A stretch of DNA of 38,701 nucleotides from an uncultured Bacilli bacterium (GTDB lineage: Bacteria; Bacillota_I; Bacilli_A; RF39; UBA660). Below the pieces are notes generated by a model, which saw nothing but the letters and a program-made list of their open reading frames with translations, did not search any database and was not told the origin of the DNA. Shown one piece after another: positions 15,566 to 22,487 of the stretch. Every line of letters begins with the position of its first letter. Within the stretch, counting starts at the first letter, position 1. A program made the translations under genes and the position numbers. The stretch is from the NCBI GenBank assembly GCA_947626035.1, contig CANQQR010000007.1, positions 1 through 38,701 on the forward strand, written 5' to 3'.

Positions 15566-15594
15566 ATTATATATCAACAAAAGTGTATAGACAA
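15566..15594 (-). promoter_or_regulatory. Probable late promoter
   Basis: TTGTCT (15589-15594) and TATAAT (15566-15571) are 17 bp apart on the minus strand. It lies just after the ArpU-like regulator gene and before the leader, tRNA and terS. The weak -35 box fits activation by that regulator (inference). Confidence 0.65.
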
Positions 15595-15624
15595 GGGACA
15601 CGAAAAGGGCGTCATAAGGACATT

Positions 15625-16149
15625 TTAACACCCCAATTCATTCAGACTGTCATTTGCAAAGAATAATTTACCTAAATAATTAATAATTCTATCTTTGTTT
15701 CTGGTAACAGTTTTGACATCGCAATTAAAATATTCTGCTATCTCTTCTCTTGTTTTTCCATCTCTATATTTCAAATTAATTAATTCATAAAATTTATCAG
15801 TATTTAATGTTTGAATAATATCGTTAGCCCATTTTAATTGTGTATCTATAATATAATTTCTTTGTTTCAATTTGCTTATTTCTCTTTTTATTATATCATT
15901 TTCATCTTCTTTAGGTGGTACATTATCAGGTATTATATGAATCGCGCTTTGTTTCTTTGATATTCCATATTTTTCTAAATCTTTAATTTTTCTATTATTA
16001 TGATTAATAGCTTTCTTTAAATCAGGTAATAAATAAAGTAATTGTTCCGTGCGCTTGAATATACTTCTCTTTTCTTTTATTTCAAATCCGTTTTTTCTTA
16101 AAATTTCAAATACATTGTTACTACTTATTTTTATTACTTCTTCCATCAT
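15625..16149 (-). CDS. ArpU/sigma-like late transcription regulator
   Basis: The 174-residue protein ends with a sigma region 4-like helix-turn-helix (NLKYRDGKTREEIAEYFNCDVKTVTRNKDRIINYLG, quoted in parts: the HTH core is EEIAEYFNCDVKTVTRNK). The N-terminal half is basic and helical. Proteins of this kind end the early region in Firmicute phages, just before terS, and switch on late genes. A promoter-like site lies directly downstream. The ATG overlaps the upstream stop (ATGATG) and has AAAGGG upstream. Confidence 0.75.
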   Translation of the reverse strand: MMEEVIKISSNNVFEILRKNGFEIKEKRSIFKRTEQLLYLLPDLKKAINHNNRKIKDLEKYGISKKQSAIHIIPDNVPPKEDENDIIKREISKLKQRNYIIDTQLKWANDIIQTLNTDKFYELINLKYRDGKTREEIAEYFNCDVKTVTRNKDRIINYLGKLFFANDSLNELGC

Positions 16150-16439
16150 AGTATCACACCCTTTTTTTCTTTCATTAATTCGTAAAGCCAGTTACTTAAC
16201 TTTACCCAACTGTCATAATCACATTTATCATCTGTAATCATTTTATTATTCCTGTCTTCCAAATATTGACTAATGTCACGTAACATAACTGTACATACCC
16301 TTTGACTTATCAAATCTTTATTTTTCATGATAAATTCTGGAACTTCAAGTGTTACATAAGTTTTTCTACCTAAAGCATATCTTAAAGCCATTATCATTAC
16401 ATTACCAAAATCCTCTGCATCACTATTTACTTTAATCAT
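16146..16439 (-). CDS. Conserved-looking early phage protein, unknown function
   Basis: The 97-residue product begins MIKVNSDAEDFGNVMIMALRYALGR and has a central LISQRVCTVMLRDISQYLED and a C-terminal DYDSWVKLSNWLYELM. I have a recollection of similar small proteins beside ArpU-like regulators, but no function. AAAGGAG lies 8 nt before ATG. It overlaps the regulator gene by 4 bp, so the two are likely expressed together. Confidence 0.65.
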   Translation of the reverse strand: MIKVNSDAEDFGNVMIMALRYALGRKTYVTLEVPEFIMKNKDLISQRVCTVMLRDISQYLEDRNNKMITDDKCDYDSWVKLSNWLYELMKEKKGVIL

Positions 16440-16442
16440 TAA

Positions 16443-16646
16443 CTAACTCCTTTCATAAAATATAAATTTTATATATTTCTTTAAATATTGAATTTCTACA
16501 TGTATTTCTTTATTATCTGATGTACAAAACGATGTGTGTTCTATTTGCCCATAATAATGTGTTCCACCTATATCTCTTTCTTGTATTTTATCTATTACCC
16601 AGCCTAAATATTGATTGCATAAATCTGTTTTATTTACTATTAACAT
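16443..16646 (-). CDS. Small early protein of unknown function, 67 residues
   Basis: AAAGAGG lies 5 nt before the ATG, which overlaps the end of the upstream gene by 7 bp. The product begins MLIVNKTDLCNQYLGWVIDKI and contains GGTHYYGQIEHTSF and a basic-hydrophobic end. I do not recognise a family. Confidence 0.6.
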   Translation of the reverse strand: MLIVNKTDLCNQYLGWVIDKIQERDIGGTHYYGQIEHTSFCTSDNKEIHVEIQYLKKYIKFIFYERS

Positions 16647-16984
16647 TTTTTACCTCTTTCTAATATTTCTAATAATTCTTCATCTTCTTGCATAGACACT
16701 TTCCTCATACAGCAGTTATAAAATTGTCCTTTACCATCTCTTCCATTTCTTATAAAGTGTATTGCTTTCTCAATAATCTTGTCTTTTTCTTCTAATTGTT
16801 TTCTTAGTGTTTTATTCTCTTTAAATAATTCATCAATTGTAGGTACTTTCTTAAATTGTCTTATACTGTCCATTACATCTTCTAAATCAACACTTCCAAA
16901 AGTAGTAAGAGGAATCGCAGGTCCTATTTTAGGTAATTCATTTTTTAAATAATTTTCTAAATTATCAATTTCTTCTTTATTCAT
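16640..16984 (-). CDS. Coiled-coil early protein of unknown function, 114 residues
   Basis: The middle (VPTIDELFKENKTLRKQLEEKDKII) is a coiled coil, followed by a Cys-Cys pair (NCCMRK). GGGTGG lies 4 nt before ATG. Similar leucine/lysine-rich segments occur in the genes at 17,398 and 17,720, so this cluster may be a set of diverged small phage proteins. Confidence 0.6.
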   Translation of the reverse strand: MNKEEIDNLENYLKNELPKIGPAIPLTTFGSVDLEDVMDSIRQFKKVPTIDELFKENKTLRKQLEEKDKIIEKAIHFIRNGRDGKGQFYNCCMRKVSMQEDEELLEILERGKKC

Positions 16985-17005
16985 TTAACCACCCTACTTC
17001 TAATT

Positions 17006-17401
17006 TCATAATCCAAGTTCCTCAAGTGTATATTTTTTGTTTAATTTCATGCCTTTGTACATTGTATTTGGTTTGAAATAAGGTAAACTAAAATATTCGT
17101 GACCTTTCAAATATATAAAAATATATTCTTTGTATATATTAGAACTATCATGACATTTACTAATGTATCGTACCCTATTTCTAAAAGGTCCAATAACATC
17201 ACTTAAATATTCTATTTCAATATCATCAAGTATCGGTTTTGTAAATTCAATTATTAATTTTGCTTTTATATGATTAAAATGTGCTTTAAAAAATTCTCTT
17301 CTTTCATCATTAGTTAAATCTATTTGACCTTGAATTTCTACTGTATTGCAATAAAAATCTCCTTCAACATTGTTTATTAAAAATTCTTTTTCTAATTTCA
17401 T
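17006..17401 (-). CDS. Early protein of unknown function, 131 residues
   Basis: The product is mixed alpha/beta, beginning MKLEKEFLINNVEGDFYCNT and ending KKYTLEELGL. It contains no motif I recognise. The ATG overlaps the upstream stop as ATGA. The Shine-Dalgarno sequence AAAGGAG is 12 nt away, so coupled translation is likely. Confidence 0.6.
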   Translation of the reverse strand: MKLEKEFLINNVEGDFYCNTVEIQGQIDLTNDERREFFKAHFNHIKAKLIIEFTKPILDDIEIEYLSDVIGPFRNRVRYISKCHDSSNIYKEYIFIYLKGHEYFSLPYFKPNTMYKGMKLNKKYTLEELGL

Positions 17402-17745
17402 TTCCTAACACTCTCCTTTATTTCTTTTAATTTTTCCAAACATTCACTAGCATATATTTTATTTGCAGGTTTAATATTTAATTTTTCCCAAAGCCATTTT
17501 TCAAATTCAGTTAAAATATTGTTTTTTATTTCAAGGTCATGTGCTTGCTTTATTGCTAAATTTTTCCAAGATTTGTTATCATATTCATAATACTTTTTTA
17601 AACTTTCATTTTGTTCTTTTAATTCTTCATTTTCCTTTTGTAATTGTTCAATAGCATCATATAAGTTTTCTCCAATAGCATAATAACCTACACCGTCAAC
17701 TTCTAATTCTCCATATTCTCTATTTATTAATCTTATTTTGCTCAT
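17398..17745 (-). CDS. Coiled-coil early protein, 115 residues
   Basis: A short N-terminal domain (MSKIRLINREYGELEVDG) is followed by a strong coiled coil (IEQLQKENEELKEQNESLKK). The C-terminal part (EFEKWLWEKLN...ECLEKLKEIK) resembles that of its neighbour at 17,720 (EFEKWLEEEIK...VCLNKLVELK), which suggests a shared ancestor. Function unknown. Confidence 0.6.
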   Translation of the reverse strand: MSKIRLINREYGELEVDGVGYYAIGENLYDAIEQLQKENEELKEQNESLKKYYEYDNKSWKNLAIKQAHDLEIKNNILTEFEKWLWEKLNIKPANKIYASECLEKLKEIKESVRK

Positions 17746-18046
17746 TTTTGCACGTTCCTTTTAATTCTACTAATTTGTTTAAACAGACTTTTAATATTGG
17801 TATTTCTTTGTCTAATTTTATAATTTCTCCAGGTTCTCTGCCCTCATAAAATTGTAGTGAATTTTGCTTTTGTTTTATTTCTTCTTCAAGCCACTTTTCA
17901 AATTCATTAAAAGCATTATTTTCATCTTGTAATTTCTTAAAATAAATTAAAAATTCTAATTGTTGGTCTGTTAATGGCTGGTCGCCTATTACATAATCAA
18001 GTATTTTTTCTTTGTTCCATTCATTTGGGTTAAAATTTGGTATCAT
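17720..18046 (-). CDS. Early protein of unknown function, 108 residues
   Basis: I start at the ATG at 18044-18046 (MIPNFNPNEWNKEKILDYV), which follows GAAAGGAG by 10 nt. A longer in-frame reading to 18097 runs over the upstream gene and past this ribosome site. An AAG stands directly before the ATG, with a spacing of 7; because ATG itself is well placed I do not count it as an AAG start. The C-terminal part resembles the neighbour at 17,398. Confidence 0.6.
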   Translation of the reverse strand: MIPNFNPNEWNKEKILDYVIGDQPLTDQQLEFLIYFKKLQDENNAFNEFEKWLEEEIKQKQNSLQFYEGREPGEIIKLDKEIPILKVCLNKLVELKGTCKNEQNKINK

Positions 18047-18203
18047 CTTTATACTTCTCCTTTCGTTTTCTACTGTTAAATTTCCTATTTTCTTCACACC
18101 ACGGACACCCTTTATGGTTTCTGCACATCGGGTCTACTGCTTTAGCCCCTCTATATGGTTTTCTGTGTTCTTTACCATATTTTATTGCTTTATTTAGGCT
18201 CAT
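18030..18203 (-). CDS. Small cysteine-rich conserved phage protein, 57 residues
   Basis: It begins MSLNKAIKYGKEHRKPYRG and contains a CRNHKGCPWCEENR motif with three cysteines and two histidines that could bind a metal. I recall close relatives in the early regions of many Firmicute phages, where the function is unknown. AAAGGA lies 8 nt before ATG. It overlaps both neighbours (14 bp and 17 bp), so the frame choice rests on the recognised motif. Confidence 0.8.
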   Translation of the reverse strand: MSLNKAIKYGKEHRKPYRGAKAVDPMCRNHKGCPWCEENRKFNSRKRKEKYKDDTKF

Positions 18204-18390
18204 CTTTTATTCCTTTCTTTTCTAATATCTCTTTTGCTTTTTCAAATAGTTTAATTAGTCCATTAATATGTTCTAGTAATAGTTCATTTGTTTCGTCTGT
18301 TGCCACTAAAATAGCGTCTTTTATGTGGTAATTAGACAAATTACTAATTATGATTTCTTTTACGTATTTAACAATTTGCTCATCATTCAT
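18190..18390 (-). CDS. Small helical early protein, 66 residues
   Basis: The product begins MNDEQIVKYVKEIIISNL and is entirely helical (ELLLEHINGLIKLFEKAKEIL). AGGTGG lies 7 nt before ATG, which overlaps the previous stop as ATGA. No family recognised. Confidence 0.6.
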   Translation of the reverse strand: MNDEQIVKYVKEIIISNLSNYHIKDAILVATDETNELLLEHINGLIKLFEKAKEILEKKGIKDEPK

Positions 18391-18659
18391 TCTTTACCAC
18401 CTGTTTCTACAAATTCTAATATCTCATTAAGTAAATTCCACTTATCACTATTTTTATACTCATTTTCTTTATAATCATAAGCACACTCAGTTTCTTCTAT
18501 TAAGTCTTTTAAATACTTTATAATTTGTTGCTTTTCTTCTTCCATAAGGCTTTTATGTTTATTAATAATGCACTCTGCCCTTTCAATACTTAATTCCTTT
18601 TGATAATCTGATTTTTTATTTTCAGAAATGTAATTATGGCTATATAAGTAATTTTCCAT
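18387..18659 (-). CDS. Small helical early protein, 90 residues
   Basis: It begins MENYLYSHNYISENKKSDYQ and is rich in E, K and N (IKYLKDLIEETECAYDYKE). AGAGGAG lies 8 nt before ATG. Unknown function; part of the same tightly packed early operon. Confidence 0.6.
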   Translation of the reverse strand: MENYLYSHNYISENKKSDYQKELSIERAECIINKHKSLMEEEKQQIIKYLKDLIEETECAYDYKENEYKNSDKWNLLNEILEFVETGGKE

Positions 18660-18660
18660 T

Positions 18661-18786
18661 TTATTTCTCCTCTAACCTTTCTATTTTTCTCTCTAATTCT
18701 CTAATTCTCCTTCTATATCTCTTGTTTTTATTTTTTAAGTTCTTCCATTTTTTATAATATGTAGAAGTGAAGTATTGCTTAATCAA
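18661..18786 (-). CDS. Very small basic protein, start uncertain
   Basis: An open frame between its neighbours codes a basic coiled-coil peptide (KKWKNLKNKNKRYRRR, then IRELERKIERLEEK). I favour TTG at 18784-18786, 10 nt after AGGAG. GTG at 18793-18795 gives 44 residues but lies one base after the ribosome site. It fills what would be a 132-bp gap and ends just before the next ATG, as expected for a real gene in a packed operon. Confidence 0.5.
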   Translation of the reverse strand: MIKQYFTSTYYKKWKNLKNKNKRYRRRIRELERKIERLEEK

Positions 18787-18791
18787 GTCTT

Positions 18792-19175
18792 TCACTCTCC
18801 TAACATCTCTTTTATTTGCTCATCAGTGTAATATCTATTTTTATACTGTGTATTAAGTCTTTTTTCTGTTTTACCTATATTTGTTATTAAAATGTTCCTA
18901 TTATCTTTATTACTAATTAATTTATTTTTATTGTCTTTAAATACTCTATTAAGTTCTACTTGGTTCTTGAATTTTCTTCTTTCCTGTAATATCTTTTGAA
19001 ACTCTCTACATACTCTGTAGCATTTTTTACTATCTAACTTCATATTTTCTATTAAGTGATAAAAATCACATCTAATATAATCATACTTTTGCATTTCAAA
19101 TGAAATTGAGTTATCAAATTCTTCTAATTCATCTAATAGCTTACATACTTCAATTACTTTTTCTTTTATGTTCAT
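18792..19175 (-). CDS. Early protein of unknown function, 127 residues
   Basis: I choose the ATG at 19173-19175 (MNIKEKVIEVCKLLDELEEF); the frame is open four codons further but into the upstream gene. The product is helical and very basic in its second half (KNQVELNRVFKDNKNKL), ending TDEQIKEMLGE. The Shine-Dalgarno sequence is weak, so it may be translated by coupling to the upstream gene. Confidence 0.6.
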   Translation of the reverse strand: MNIKEKVIEVCKLLDELEEFDNSISFEMQKYDYIRCDFYHLIENMKLDSKKCYRVCREFQKILQERRKFKNQVELNRVFKDNKNKLISNKDNRNILITNIGKTEKRLNTQYKNRYYTDEQIKEMLGE

Positions 19176-19176
19176 T

Positions 19177-19770
19177 CTACTTCGCACTCTCTATATACGG
19201 ATTGTCAGACCTTAGACAAACTACTGGACGCACGACGTAACTCGAATTGTAGACGCTGTCGTAGCCCAAGTAGCCAGCGTTGCTAGAACCGCCCACGCGG
19301 AACACGCTCGCGTACTCTTTACCCTTTTGTGTGTACATGGGTGACATTGTCCAGTAATAATAACCTCTATCTAATTTGTGCATCTCTTCTGGCATTTGTT
19401 CTGCTTCTCTTATAGTTATTAATCTAATATAATCTTCAGCGTATTTATCTTGGTCATAGTTAGTTACCATTAGTTCTAATCCTTTATCTTTAAACTCATT
19501 CTCAGCAAACTTAATTAAACCTTTTCTAATAGTACTATTAATCCAGTCTGGGTCTACTTCTGTATTAAATGGTACATCATAATCTTCATCATAACCCTCA
19601 AAATACTTCTTTATCATATCTACTGGTAAAGCATTTTTCATAAGAAGTGTTAATAATCCATCTTCATTTTTCATTACATACCATTCATAACCATTAAATT
19701 TAACTTCATATTCTTTATTACCTACTTCCATTAGTTTATATCTTTTATTATTTATCTTTATTTCTTTCAT
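19177..19770 (-). CDS. DUF6273-like / C-type-lectin-like protein with DGR-type variable 3' end
   Basis: The 197-residue product has an N-terminal EIKINNKRYKLMEVGNKEYEV domain and a C-terminal region with YYYWTMSPMYT, SVFRVGGSSNAGYLGYD and VVRPVVCL, which resembles the FGly-sulfatase/C-type-lectin fold used by DUF6273 proteins and by diversity-generating retroelement (DGR) targets. The last 130 bp are much richer in G+C than all DNA around, with many NNC codons, as if adenines in AAC codons had been changed. GGAGG lies 7 nt before ATG. An early-region location is unusual for a DGR target. No reverse transcriptase is in this window. Confidence 0.75.
   Translation of the reverse strand: MKEIKINNKRYKLMEVGNKEYEVKFNGYEWYVMKNEDGLLTLLMKNALPVDMIKKYFEGYDEDYDVPFNTEVDPDWINSTIRKGLIKFAENEFKDKGLELMVTNYDQDKYAEDYIRLITIREAEQMPEEMHKLDRGYYYWTMSPMYTQKGKEYASVFRVGGSSNAGYLGYDSVYNSSYVVRPVVCLRSDNPYIESAK
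19195..19325 (-). other. Probable DGR variable region
   Basis: Within the C-terminal coding part, codons such as AGC, TTC, CGC, GGC, AAC, TAC, GAC and GTC dominate, while the rest of the prophage uses A/T-ending codons. This is the mark left by adenine-specific mutagenic retrohoming into a template rich in AAC. No template copy is visible elsewhere in the window. Confidence 0.6.
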
Positions 19771-19772
19771 AT

Positions 19773-20027
19773 CTACACCTCCAAATAATTCCTTAAAAAT
19801 TTTTCTAATGGTTCACTATATAAATTATCTAATTTTAGTTTAAACATCATGTAATCAAAATCTTCAACCAAAACCCTATTTTCCAAATCATCAAGTTTGG
19901 ATTCCAAATCATCATTTATTTCGTCCAGTTCGTCATACTCTCTTGTCCAGTAATCAACATCATTTTCTAATTCTGATATTTTCTCTTCTAGTTCTTTTAC
20001 TTTTTCTTCCAATTCGATTTTAGTCAT
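19773..20027 (-). CDS. Acidic coiled-coil protein, 84 residues
   Basis: Almost the whole product is a coiled coil (ELEEKVKELEEKISELENDV, then DELDEINDDLESKLDDLENR). AGAGGAG lies 8 nt before ATG. Function unknown; it may be a partner of the lectin-like protein directly downstream, from which it is 2 bp away. Confidence 0.6.
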   Translation of the reverse strand: MTKIELEEKVKELEEKISELENDVDYWTREYDELDEINDDLESKLDDLENRVLVEDFDYMMFKLKLDNLYSEPLEKFLRNYLEV

Positions 20028-20029
20028 TT

Positions 20030-20281
20030 CTATTTCTCCTCTTCTTCAATCTTATAATCTTCAAATTCCACTAATATTGAATATAATATTAGTACATAAT
20101 TACTTGAATAATCGGTATTAGAAATATCTGCTGACTTAATAATATTAACTTTGAAATCAAGTATTTTATAGTTTATGTATACATTATCTAAATCACTAGT
20201 AATAGTTTGACCGATATCTAAATCATCTTCAGTCATTTCTGCATCAAGCATATATTCTAATGTTACAAGTTCTTGTTTCAT
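20030..20281 (-). CDS. Early protein of unknown function, 83 residues
   Basis: I start at the ATG at 20279-20281 (MKQELVTLEYMLDAEMTEDD), 10 nt after AAAGGAGG. The longer frame to 20338 would start before the ribosome site and run into the repeat region. The product is acidic with a beta-rich middle. No family recognised. Confidence 0.6.
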   Translation of the reverse strand: MKQELVTLEYMLDAEMTEDDLDIGQTITSDLDNVYINYKILDFKVNIIKSADISNTDYSSNYVLILYSILVEFEDYKIEEEEK

Positions 20282-20329
20282 TTTTTTTATTCCTCCTTTC
20301 TTCACAAACTTATGTTTAGTTGTGTCAAT

Positions 20330-20527
20330 TGTGTCCACTTTTTTATATATTTATATATATTATTTATATATATTATTTACTTTATTTCCCCCCCTCAGGG
20401 TATTTTTTGTTTATATTTATAAAAGAAGTTAAATCTAGTGGACACATTTGACACATTCTTATTTTTTAGCATATTTATGCTTGTTTTTTATGTGTCCAGT
20501 TGTGTCCAAACGTGCACATTGTGTCCA
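20330..20527. repeat. Iteron-like repeats and AT-rich tract, probable replication origin
   Basis: No gene lies in 20,282-20,537. TGTGTCCA occurs at 20330-20337, 20491-20498, 20501-20508 and 20520-20527, inverted at 20439-20446, with near copies at 20321 (TGTGTCA) and 20449. Between them is a long A/T-only tract (about 20341-20380). Repeats plus an easily melted tract beside the primase-helicase gene fit a phage origin. A G/C-rich hairpin (CCCTGAGGG) lies at about 20394. Confidence 0.6.
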
Positions 20528-20537
20528 TTATTTTTTG

Positions 20538-22487
20538 CTATTTTTCTATTTTTCGTTTTTTTTCTATATTTTCCCCCGCGGGAGGTCCACTAAATTCATA
20601 TATTTTTGTAAATTTTTTCCCCGCCATTTTTACCCTTGCACTACGTTTCGTGGTTGTTATATTTAAATTTGAACAAATTTTTTTACGAAAAGTAGCATGA
20701 CTTTCTGCACAAAATCCATTTAATCTACAAAATTCTCTATACTCTTCATATATAGGTTCTGTTAATCTATAATAAAAATTTTCTTCTCCATATTCGTCAA
20801 TGAACTGTAATATAGGACTATTTTTAAATTTGTATTCTTGTTTTGTTTGTTCAGCTAGTGCAGATTTTGTAAATCCTTTATTTTCTATAACTCTTTTTAT
20901 TCCTTCTATACCAATAAGAATTAATGTTTCCATCATTTCTTCATTTTTCTCAAATTCTTTATATAGGTTTGGGTCTTTAGTTTTTCCTGTGAATGTTGAG
21001 TTAAACGGTAAATAAATTATTCTTTTATCAATAACCGCGCCTGTTGGGTCTTTAATTCTAGGTATTTCATTTGCACAAAAGATTAATTTAGCATAACTTT
21101 TATACTCATAATGGTCTTGTCCTTTTTGCTCTAATTGTATAGTTTCTCCAGTTACTAACTTTTTAAAATTTTCTGTTGAATTAATATAAGCATCTCCAAT
21201 ATCGTCGCCTAAATTTGCAAGTTTTCCCGTAATACTAGCAGGATTAAATCTACTTTCTAAATTATGTAAACTTATAGAAGAACAATTATTTTCGCCTAAT
21301 AAAGCATTTAGCATTTTTATAAAAGTACTTTTTCCATTATCTTTTTTTCCAGTAAGAATAAAGCAAGTAGATATCTTATTACTTCTATACATACACATAC
21401 CGATACACTCTTCAAGTAGCATAAGCATATCGTTATCATTATCGACCCAGTTGTTTAAAATGTTTTTAATTTTTTGGTTATTCGCATTAGGGTTATAATT
21501 CCAAGGTATTTGATTTGTTATTCTTAAATTAGAATCAAAATCTAATAATTTGTTAGTTTTTATATCATATATACCATTTTTAAAAGCAATATAGCGCTCG
21601 TCTGCATATCTTTCATTATGTCCAATAGGGAGAAGTAATTCCACCATTTTATACGCTTCTGTTCTTTTCCTAGCAACGAAGTTTGGAATATATTTGAGCA
21701 TACTTGCTTCAATAAATGATTTCCCAGTTATATAAACTTCTCCATTGAATATATAAAGTTGATTATTAATTCTACATATATGTTCTTCCTGAATAAGATA
21801 TTTTGCGAATTTTTCATAATTAAAAGTTTTATTTTCTATGAAAGTTTCTTTTTTAAAAGCATCATCTCTTAAAATTGTTTCTAATTCGTTTTCTGGTAAT
21901 TTTTCTTTAAAAACATAATTATTTATTATATTACATGTTTCTCTTATTTCTTCCTTTGATAATGAATTTTGTTGAAGAACTATAATATAACCGAATAAAT
22001 TTTCATTCCTGCCGTCGCCCTCACGTAAGAATTTAAAATCTTTTTTAGTTTCTACAGGGTAGAAGTATTTGGGTAAATTATCAACGCTATTTGTCTTATA
22101 TATAACCTCACGCATATTATTGTTTAATTTTAATGTTCCTAAATTCCCTCCGATTTTAATATCAGCTGTAAGTCCGCAAGCAAGTTTTGTATTTGTCTTA
22201 CCTCTCTCTATACCAATATTTTTGAAATAAAAGTGCTTTCCTCTAGTTGTTTGTAATACAATACAATTAAGTTTTTTGTCAGTAATTATATTAAATGCAA
22301 TGTTTGCATCTTCTTCGCTATCAAAATCAACTAAAATATAATCCTTTTTTATTACCCCTGAAAATGATGTTAATTTTTGTGCTTCTTCAAAAGTTCTATT
22401 TGGTAATGCTGTTTTATATTTTTCTTTTGCCGATTTATCTTCGCCTATTCTAATATAACCGTCAAATAAATCTTTTAATTCCATCAT
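20538..22487 (-). CDS. Primase-helicase (PrimPol-like N-terminus, D5/SF3-type helicase)
   Basis: The 649-residue product likely starts and drives replication. The N-terminal part has archaeo-eukaryotic primase-like motifs (ILVDFDSEED, GKHFYFKN, ADIKIGG). The middle carries the D5_N type segment. The C-terminal helicase has Walker A GKKDNGKSTFIKML, Walker B-like ANLGDDIGD and a motif C-like KLIFCANEIPRI. The first ATG (22485-22487) overlaps the polymerase stop as TAATG; a second ATG follows directly and is 6 nt from GGAGG. An iteron-like region lies just past its stop codon. Confidence 0.88.
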   Translation of the reverse strand: MMELKDLFDGYIRIGEDKSAKEKYKTALPNRTFEEAQKLTSFSGVIKKDYILVDFDSEEDANIAFNIITDKKLNCIVLQTTRGKHFYFKNIGIERGKTNTKLACGLTADIKIGGNLGTLKLNNNMREVIYKTNSVDNLPKYFYPVETKKDFKFLREGDGRNENLFGYIIVLQQNSLSKEEIRETCNIINNYVFKEKLPENELETILRDDAFKKETFIENKTFNYEKFAKYLIQEEHICRINNQLYIFNGEVYITGKSFIEASMLKYIPNFVARKRTEAYKMVELLLPIGHNERYADERYIAFKNGIYDIKTNKLLDFDSNLRITNQIPWNYNPNANNQKIKNILNNWVDNDNDMLMLLEECIGMCMYRSNKISTCFILTGKKDNGKSTFIKMLNALLGENNCSSISLHNLESRFNPASITGKLANLGDDIGDAYINSTENFKKLVTGETIQLEQKGQDHYEYKSYAKLIFCANEIPRIKDPTGAVIDKRIIYLPFNSTFTGKTKDPNLYKEFEKNEEMMETLILIGIEGIKRVIENKGFTKSALAEQTKQEYKFKNSPILQFIDEYGEENFYYRLTEPIYEEYREFCRLNGFCAESHATFRKKICSNLNITTTKRSARVKMAGKKFTKIYEFSGPPAGENIEKKRKIEK

